Assembly: GCA_031472005.1 (NCBI GenBank)
Contig: PZJY01000005.1
Span: 3,286,001 to 3,350,000 of the forward strand
Reading direction: 5' to 3'
DNA length: 64,000 nucleotides
Source: Tetracladium setigerum
Taxonomy: Eukaryota > Ascomycota > Leotiomycetes > Helotiales
In this document: positions 56,497 to 64,000 of the stretch, in pieces
Position numbering within the stretch: the stretch's first letter is position 1
How the letters are laid out: each line of letters opens with the position of its first letter
The notes under the pieces: model-generated
The model's database searches: none
Told to the model about the DNA's origin: nothing
Seen by the model: the letters and a program-made list of their open reading frames with translations, nothing else
Position numbers and translations under genes: made by a program

Positions 56497-58966
56497 ATGA
56501 ACGATGCCATGAACAATCAAGTACCTACCAGGCGACCGAAACAACGTCGAGTTGCCGAGTCTGAGCGTCGACGAGCTGTGAGAGCGTCAGTGGCCAAAGG
56601 TCCCCATTTTTGAACATCGACCCATGATACTGATGGATTCAGATGCGACGGATGTCGACAACAAAAAGAGAAATGCGAGGGCGGTATTCCCTGTCACAGA
56701 TGTGCTCGACTTTATCGCCCATGCGAGTTTCACGGCGTTCGAAATGGAGTCAAAGCTCCTGATCACAGAAGGTTGGTTTGAGAGCTTTTCTCGCGAGAGA
56801 ACTTTTGCTAATTTTCTGGCACTTAGTTCTTCTCAAGATAATGCCAATGTTGCTGAGATTTTAGAGCGATCCCAGTACATGGAGAAGCTCCTGAGGCATC
56901 ATGTTCAAGGGATTTGCCTTGATACGGACAATCTCCGGAGCCTGGCGGAAGGCCTTCCAGGTGATGATACGTATTTTCCCTCCGAGATGGACGATCCATC
57001 GAGCCCCAATTTGATGATGAATCAAGCTTCGAATGATGATGAAGATCTCACAATGGATGAAAATTTTACAGTGCAACCTCTGGCACATAACGTGACCCGT
57101 TCGTCTCTTCTCTCTTGATGAGCCAAAACAAATGCTGATAAGGCGAAGACTATTCAGGAGAATTCTCCTATTGGAATTTTTCGATGCGTATCAAGAAGTG
57201 GATCGAAGATTGGGGCTCAGCCGCAACCTCAGAAGTATGGTTTTAGTCCTGGCGTCACTTTCAGAAACTGATCATAACAGGAGAACCAAGAGACTTTCAA
57301 AGAGTTCTATCGAGCTGAGCACCTGGAATCATCATCTGCCGAGATCCTTGCAGCAGTCACATATTTACCGCCTCGCCACATTGCTGACTTTTTGGTTGCC
57401 ATGTTTTTCAAACACGCCGAAACAAACTACTTCTACGTTGATCGAACATGGCTTCAAACGGCCATGAATACTGCCTATGACGACCCATCACGTTTTACGA
57501 GTAAGGATTCTGGAAAAGTCTGCTCTATGCTCACGATCTTTGCCATCGGGACTCAATACGCGTACCTTGACTCCACGAGCTCGAAAGGTGTTGCTTTGAA
57601 GACGCCTGCCCCGGATACAACAACCTTCTCGGAAGATGAAGTTGGCCGGAAATTCTTCCAGCAAGCCTCGAAATTGATTTCTGATGTTATCACGGTAGCT
57701 TCGCTTGAAAGTGTGCAAGCTTGTCTACTTATGGGACTTTACACTCTCCCTCTGGATGCTTCAGGACTGTCGTACATATACCTCAATCTTGCAATCAAGC
57801 TCGCGGTACAAAATGGGATGCACAGGAAGCATATCGGCAACGATTTTGATCATGCGACAATTGAGTTGAGAAATCGCGTTTGGTGGACGACCATAACAAT
57901 CGAACGGCGCGTCTGTATCTTGCATGGACGGCCAATATCAATAATTCCTGCTGATGTGGATGCTGACGAGCCCGTACATCAACTCAATACGGCATCTCCT
58001 CCAGCAACGATAAACATTCCAAATATGCTCATCACCATAAGATTAACAAAATTTCTCGACGAATCCGCGAATCAGGTTGGAATTCTCCGGCGATCTCCCA
58101 AATCCGCACAGGTCGAGAATCTAAGGAAATTAGCACAGATCAAGGACAGGATGGTTCAGTGGTGGTCTTCAATGCCAGAAAACATCAGGGACTTGAATGG
58201 AACCCCTCCGGGAGACCTCTTTCGACCGGAAATGCACCTAAAGCTTGAATACTGCCTCAGTCGAATGTATGTTGGCCGTCCATTCATGTTCAGTCGTGAT
58301 TCAGGCACGAGCCCAAGCTCCGATATCGACATGCTTGGTCGCTCGGCTACCCGAATCTCGACTCGGGCGGCTCTGGTGGATGATTGCGTTCAAGCGGCCA
58401 TTGAAGTGATTGAGATCTGCCGGGTCCTACGAGATAGTGTTGGCCTTGCGAGAGCATCGTATACAGAATTCAGCTCCTGTCGTGCTGCGCTTCTCGTCAT
58501 CATTGCTCAATCACTCCACAAGAGAACAGAAGATCTTAAGAAAGCATTACAAGTCGGCATGGGAATGATAAGGACGATGTCGGCAGGTGGGGATTCTGCA
58601 CAATCAGAGGTGTCGTTAATGGAGGCCTTTGAAAGAGCCATTTCGCGAATGGATTCTTTTGCCGAAAAAGTCAAAGACACAACGACATCCGAAGGTTCAG
58701 CGTATGATCGTTTTAAAGACTGGGAACAGCTCTGGAAAAATGACCCCGTTGCACCTGGCGCATCCAATCTGTCCCCTCAGTTTCCGAGTCCGAATATTTC
58801 TATTGGCCACCCCAATCTGCCGCTCGGCAATCCAGCTGCCGCTTTCTTTGGCTTAGAAGACTTTTCATTTTCCTACCCACAAGTATTGGAAGACTTTTCA
58901 ACGATACCAACGTTTGAGTACAATTTCGATGCAAATTTAACACGAAGCAACTGGAGTCCCATGTAA
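56497..58966 (+). CDS. Zn(II)2Cys6 transcription factor of the GABA cluster
   Basis: Five exons: 56497-56585, 56643-56771, 56827-57098, 57149-57234 and 57281-58966, giving 753 aa. The zinc cluster is Cys31, Cys34, Cys41, Cys47, Cys50 and Cys57 (CX2CX6CX5CX2CX6C), after an Arg-rich start and completed across intron 1. A short helical linker (ERSQYMEKLLRHHVQG) may dimerise. THYSGEFSYWNFSMRIKKW is formed across intron 3 and is characteristic of a fungal TF subgroup. The fungal-specific transcription factor domain includes YLNLAIKLAVQNGMHRKH and RNRVWWTTITIERRVCILHGRP. It sits between the DAO gene and GABA transaminase and points toward the latter. This makes it a likely pathway regulator, comparable in role to Aspergillus AmdR/IntA of omega-amino-acid genes (inference; orthology not claimed). 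Confidence 0.9.
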
Positions 58967-59116
58967 TGTTGAAACGATCTATTTCAATTTTCTACCGCAG
59001 TCTTTTATACTGACTGATTTACGCTTCCAAAACCACAAAGCAATGCCGAAATCCAACCTGACAACCCATTTATTGCGTCGATTCATAGCGAAGCAACAGA
59101 ATGTTACCTTCAGAAA

Positions 59117-60852
59117 CTACTGTTTGAAAACTGTCTCAAGAGCATTCAGCAAAGTCGGAACTAGATCAACAGTTAGCCAATCATTCTTTGGGCGACTCCT
59201 CGTTGGACATACTATGATCCTCCTCGAAAATCAGCATAGGCCGCAGGCGCACAGTATCAACACCACAAGACCCAATGTTGACACCCAGGGACTTCATCTT
59301 CTTCAAAAGCGCGCCCGATTCTGTTGTATCGAATGCAATATATGTTCTGAAGATAATTAGCTGACGCTTCAAATGAGATTTGACGTAATCATTACCCTTG
59401 ACCTTTACCACGGAGATTCCTCATGCGCTCTGGGTATCGCACTGCCAACTTCTCCAGCTCACTGTAAAGAACGGTGCCCACTCGCGCCTGTTTTCTTGTA
59501 AGCATTAATTTTGACGGTCTGTTTGACTTTTACTTACACATTGTTCTACCAGGTGTTTGTCGAGAATCTCGCTGATGACAGCGTTGCACATGATTACTCG
59601 AGCTGCATCACCCATCCAACTATCTGGTGTTAGCAAGAACACACCTTAAACTTCTTGGATCAACCTACGTGTTGAATTGACGATAAGCTTTATCGGGACG
59701 AAGCATAGCATCAGAGAAGAAGTATCCAGCAGTCTGTGCCTTCTTTGAGAAGGTGACGATATCCGGTGGCGAAGTCAATTTCCAGTGCTCGTGGCCCCAA
59801 AATTTTCCAGTTGCTCCAAATCCTGCTTCTATTAGCATACCCCTGCAGTTATTCGACGGCCCAAATTACCTGTTTGTACTTCATCAACGATCATTACGAC
59901 ATTTTGCTTTCTTGTAAGGTCACGAAGACCTTGGAAAAATGCAGGAGACGCGTGATTGTCCCCGCCTTCGCTTTGAATTGGCTCAACAATCACTGCTGCA
60001 ACTGGACAGTGCCTTGGAAAGAATAAGCACCAATCGAGCCATACGAATAGAGGCGACAACTTACCATGAACCGATCAATTTCTCAACCTCCGCCAAACAC
60101 CTCTTCTCCTCGGCTTCGTTTTCGACAGCGAACTGCTCAAGAGGATACCTCAAAGCAGGGAAATCGGCTTGAGGCCAGTTGAATGCTGGAATATCTAATT
60201 TGTGCACTGCCTTGGAACGAGTCGTTGACAAGCTTCCAAAGCCTCTTCCATGGAATGAGTTTCTGAAGCTCAAGATGGCCAGCTCGGGCGATCCGGGTTT
60301 CGCGTTGTTCAAGCAAGAACTGATATCCTCATCCGACCATTCAACGCCCTCTCCCCTCTGTCTTCGTTGGTGCAGCATGAATGCCGCCTTATATGCAAGT
60401 TCGTTGGCCTCGGATCCGGATTGCGCGGTGAAGATATTGTCCATACCTTTTGGGGCAACGCGCATGAGACCATCTCGGAGTAAGGTGAGCCAGTTTTGTG
60501 CTGGAAAGTTGCCAATTGCTGGTCTATTCACAAGGGCAGAGATCATCTCTGGGGATTGGGCAGCTTTGGCTAGAGTTGCATTGTTGTAGCCAACGGGAAT
60601 AGAGGCAATTTGGGCATATACGTCCAAGTATCGGTTTCCGTCGACATCGACGATACTGGAAAATATAGTCAGACAAATGTCATATCGGGTGGTTCGTAGC
60701 TAGGCCTCTTACTATGTTCCTGAGCACTTCTCATAATCAACCACAAATTGGACAGCTCGTGCATCGAAGAAAGTATCAAGTTTCTTGACAGTCGCCTTGG
60801 AGATGGGCCCAGGCACCTCAGTGGTCACAGTGTTCAAAAGTGTTCCTGGCAT
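59117..60852 (-). CDS. gatA: 4-aminobutyrate (GABA) aminotransferase
   Basis: Eight exons on the minus strand: 60852-60713, 60655-60065, 60012-59870, 59822-59669, 59619-59538, 59487-59396, 59346-59213 and 59160-59117, giving 459 aa. All phases agree. Class III aminotransferase features are YIVDVDGNRYLDVYAQIAS, NIFTAQSGSEANELAYKAA (PLP phosphate), and ILSFRNSFHGRGFGSLSTT. The Asp motif is VVMIVDEVQTGFGATGKFW, and the Schiff-base lysine lies in VTFSKKAQTAGYFF (Lys318 or Lys319). The C-terminal GKGQGTYIAFDTT and VRLRPMLIFEEDHI complete the family pattern; the last two exons add IPTLLNALETVFKQ. The enzyme converts GABA plus 2-oxoglutarate to succinate semialdehyde plus glutamate. It is divergent from SSADH, the next enzyme, across a 483-bp promoter. 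No organelle signal is evident, so it is probably cytosolic. Confidence 0.94.
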
Positions 60853-61335
60853 GATTGCGAGACGTTCTTGATTGTGTTTTGGGCGTCGTGAAGATGAGTG
60901 AAGATGAGTTTGAAAAACGTGTAGTTATTTGGAACAAGGCTGTCGGAGAGCCTTCAACATATATTCCAGCCTGGTCCAAGAATGACGCTACGGAGTTCAG
61001 ATCGGGGCTTTCTTTTTTCTCAGAGGCGATTCCGATCCTTGCTAGCGACCGGAAAGTCGATCAAGGCGACATGTTATTTGTTGGTTCTGGGGATGCCGGT
61101 CCGGGTCCACATTTTTGGACCGGCATTCAGCAGCTTTCTGCCACTTGGCGTCCCTCTTTACGGAATAAGAATTACAATCGTAAGATAAGGTAAAGAATTC
61201 TTGTATACTCCGTACTTTAATTCTTATTAATAAAGCAGCCTAGAATCAGTATCGATGCTCGTTGAAAAGTTATCATCTTGTCGCGTGACGCTGAAGCTCA
61301 ACTGTCTTGAATTTTGACTTCCCGTACACAACAAA
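60853..61335. promoter_or_regulatory. Divergent GABA transaminase/SSADH promoter
   Basis: 483 bp between two start codons of consecutive pathway enzymes. A plus-strand open frame at 60855-61193 has no family features and was not called. It contains the inverted repeat entered separately. Confidence 0.7.
61093..61126. promoter_or_regulatory. Inverted repeat ATGCCGGTCC-N14-GGACCGGCAT, candidate Zn2Cys6 operator
   Basis: Perfect 10-bp arms (61093-61102 and 61117-61126) flank a 14-base spacer. Each arm contains a CCGG core, so outward and inward CGG triplets are present, as expected for a dimeric Zn2Cys6 protein. The left arm's GCCGGTCCGG word recurs at 54168-54177. The site lies about 210 bp from the SSADH ATG and 240 bp from the GABA transaminase ATG. 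Confidence 0.55.
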
Positions 61336-62980
61336 ATGCAGATTCCTCACAGAATTACGAAGGTAATTCCAACAACTACCAAGTCAAAGACCAGCACTGA
61401 CAATGCTTCATAGCTATCGAAGCCATCCCTACTCCGCTCTACATGTTATGTGAATGGAGAATGGGTTTCGGCGGCCTCTGGCAAATCCTTCAAAATTGCT
61501 GGTGGGTGGTGTATAACATTTCAATGATAGCAACCGAGTCCTAACATAAAAACAGATCCCGCTACCTCTGAGGATATTGCAACCAACCCAGAATTTGATA
61601 CAAAAGATACCGAAGCTGCAATTGCCGCTGCATCAATCGCTTTCAAGTCATATCGCAAAACAACCCCGCGCCAACGTGCACAATGGCTACGAAAATGGTA
61701 CTCTCTGATGATGGAAAACATCGATGATCTAGCTGCCATCATCACCGCAGAAAATGGAAAACCAACAGCTGATGCGAAGACGGAAGTTGCATACGCAGCT
61801 GGATTTTTGGAATGGTTCGCTGAAGAGGCGCCTCGCATTTATGGGGACACTATTTCACCCAGCAATCCCAACCACAGACTCATGACATTTAAAGAGCCTG
61901 TTGGCGTTTGTGCTCTAATCGCGCCGTGGAATTTTCCTGCTGCTATGATAACTCGAAAGGCCGGGCCTGCGCTTGCAGCTGGATGTACAGTGGTTGTGAA
62001 AGCACCAGCAGAAGCACCACTTACCGCTCTAGCATTGGCAGAACTTGCTCATCAGGCAGGCATTCCCGAAGGAGTTGTCAACGTGATCACAGCATTGGAA
62101 AATACCGTCGAGGTAGGAAAAGTACTCACGACAAGTCCGGCGGTCAAGAAAGTTTCCTTTACGGGCTCGACGGCCGTTGGACGTTTATTGATGAATCAGT
62201 CATCTTCAACCCTTAAAAAGCTCTCCTTTGAGCTTGGAGGTAATGCTCCATTCATAGTGTTTGAGGACGCAGATCTCGAGATTGCTCTCCAGGGCTTGAT
62301 CGCATGCAAGTTCAGGATCTCAGGCCAGACATGCGTATGTGCGAACCGTATCTTTGTACACAGCGCAATCTATGACAAATTTGTGTCTATGGTTGTGGAG
62401 ACTGTCAAATCATTCAAGATTGGGAACGGTTTTGAGGAAGGCGTTACCCATGGCCCTCTGATCCACGAACGGGCCGTTCGCAAAGTTGATGATCATGTCC
62501 AGGATGCCTTGAAAAAGGGAGCGAAGTGTGTGTTAGGTGGAAAGGTTTTGAATAATCTTGGTTCAAACTTTTACGATACCACGATCTTGACTGATGTCAA
62601 TCGCGACATGCAGCTTTTTGGAGAGGAGACCTTTGGGCCTGTGGCTGCATTCTTCAAGTTTGAGACTGAAGATGAGGTTGTTGAGTTGGCCAATGCATCT
62701 GATGTCGGGCTGGCGGGTTACTTCTTCTCCAAAGATGCAAGCAGATGTTGGAGGGTTGCCGAGGCACTGGAAGTTGGTATGGTCGGTGTTAACACTGGTA
62801 AGTCTGCGGGGCATATTTTGGGTCTTGATCAAATCGGCTAATATTTGAATAGGTGCTTTGAGTGATCCTGCTGCGCCATTTGGTGGCATCAAGCAATCCG
62901 GGTTCGGGAGAGAAGGCAGCAAATATGGCATTGATGAATTTTTGACTACCAAGATGGTCATGACAGGTGTGGGGCGATAA
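61336..62980 (+). CDS. Succinate-semialdehyde dehydrogenase
   Basis: Four exons, 61336-61362, 61414-61501, 61556-62797 and 62853-62980, giving 494 aa with intact frames. The aldehyde dehydrogenase core is clear: ALIAPWNFPAAMITRKAGPAL (NAD(P) fold start), VKKVSFTGSTAVGRLLM, KLSFELGGNAPFIVFEDAD with general base Glu264, and the nucleophile pair in SGQTCVCANR (Cys298, Cys300). The Cys-Val-Cys arrangement is typical of SSADH, where the second Cys can form a redox switch. EETFGPVAAFFKF and PFGGIKQSGFGREGSKYG complete the signature. It oxidises succinate semialdehyde to succinate for the TCA cycle, using the product of the divergent GABA transaminase. The N-terminus (MQIPHRITKLSKPSLLRS) is basic, so a weak mitochondrial signal cannot be excluded. 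Confidence 0.94.
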
Positions 62981-64000
62981 GTGGTTCAAATTGTTCTTAA
63001 ATAATTGCAAATTAATTGCCAATTCAATGTATCGGGAGAAAAATAAAAGTAACAAGATAGTTTCCAAGTGAGTTAATGGCCAGCTACTTAGGTTTAACTG
63101 GCGAATCCCGACGCAACAGTAAATACAGCGAGGAGAAACACTCTACTGAAAGCAACGAGTTCGAAGATCTAGTCACCAATGGAACGGGAGAATCATAATA
63201 ATGAAGGCAGACGAGTGTATGAGTCCACTGAGAATTAAAATCATGACGCGGACACGATAGACGAAACCATGAACAAAGAGCCAATCCTATCGAGAGATTT
63301 CTGTTGCAGCACGAATGTCACAAACCGCTGACTTATTGACCTTCAGAATGAAAAAATCGCGCCAATAATAGTAATGGCACGAAATCCTTGGCCACTTACT
63401 CCTAGGCATGCGGTTAGAATCTCCTCTCACCAAAAGATCTTTCTGGTATCAGATCTGTTGAAAAATCGCGACTATTGTTGCGTCCACATCTGAGCTACAT
63501 CACTCGGAAAGGGCAAAGTATCGGAAAATTCAAGAGCCAAGACTAGAGAATACAGAATATATCTTAAAATGGTTCAGGTTAACGAATTAGCCATTGGGAG
63601 TTCTAGATAGGTGGTGACCTACACATTTGTTGATGTGCTCCAACCATGTGCACCAAGGTGGATTCGCAATTTCGTTGCATGAATTCTGACATCCACCGGC
63701 AATTGTTGATGCTTCTTGGCTCCATAATCTAATAAAATTTCTGATAGAGCAATACTAGGTATTCTATTTGAGCCACGATTTCGTCTTTGATTCATGTATA
63801 CGTTAAGGATATCAAGTCAAATCTCGTTGGTCAATGAATAAAAGTTTGATCTTCATTTCAACCACCCCACCACTCTAAATCTATGAGCTCAAAACTTGAC
63901 ACATAGCGTGCGAAACTTGAACGGTATTCAACGACCCTCCCATATCTGCGGTTAATTTATTCTCGTCACAAACAGTAGCAATCGCGCTCATCACACTCTC
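62981..64000. other. Intergenic right end of window
   Basis: 1 kb of AT-rich sequence with no recognisable gene, RNA or repeat. Confidence 0.5.

Noticed and set aside
60855..61193. 112-codon frame in the GABA transaminase/SSADH promoter
   Set aside because: It lies wholly between two divergent start codons, and its open state is best explained by chance. The inverted repeat within it is a better explanation of local structure.

Overview
The window is nuclear DNA of a filamentous ascomycete. Genes are broken by 43-107 nt GT-AG introns. Gene content includes Zn(II)2Cys6 regulators, a 2EXR protein, a HET-C2-type glycolipid transfer protein, a HET-type incompatibility relic, a TRPY channel, a CBM1-bearing pectate lyase and GH78/GH128 enzymes. 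The family mix suggests a plant-associated Leotiomycete-like fungus. That placement is an inference and no marker gene settles it. I found no tRNA, rRNA, CRISPR or intact transposon.

Layout. 1-10.5 kb: a partial macro-domain protein, a METTL16-type RNA methyltransferase, a 2EXR protein, a HET-C2/GLTP homologue, two small look-alike proteins ending in a Pro-Ser-Tyr motif, and an FAD monooxygenase. 13-25 kb: a tandem pair of MAPEG-like membrane proteins, the P5A ATPase Spf1, phospholipase D and an omega-class glutathione transferase. 27-42 kb: the TRPY channel Yvc1, a HET pseudogene, an NAD(P)-binding protein, a secreted CBM1-pectate lyase, a GPI-type GH128 glucanase and a PTS2 thiolase. 42-53 kb: an MFS sugar transporter divergent from an intracellular alpha-L-rhamnosidase, then a Zn2Cys6 regulator and two SDRs. 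This looks like a glycoside-uptake and catabolism module. 53-63 kb: a HAD hydrolase, a DAO-family FAD oxidoreductase, a Zn2Cys6 regulator, GABA transaminase and succinate-semialdehyde dehydrogenase. This looks like a GABA/amine catabolic cluster, and two of its divergent promoters share a CGG-rich 10-mer.

Odd feature. Six otherwise conserved genes each need one extra base (one gene needs two) to restore a full-length frame. Every case is a missing base, mostly in a short homopolymer run. Exon phases and total length independently confirm each lesion. Systematic homopolymer undercalling in the assembly is the simplest explanation, but real inactivation is not excluded from sequence alone. Exon coordinates are given within the gene entries. 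Intron borders were placed by hand from splice signals, phase and family conservation.
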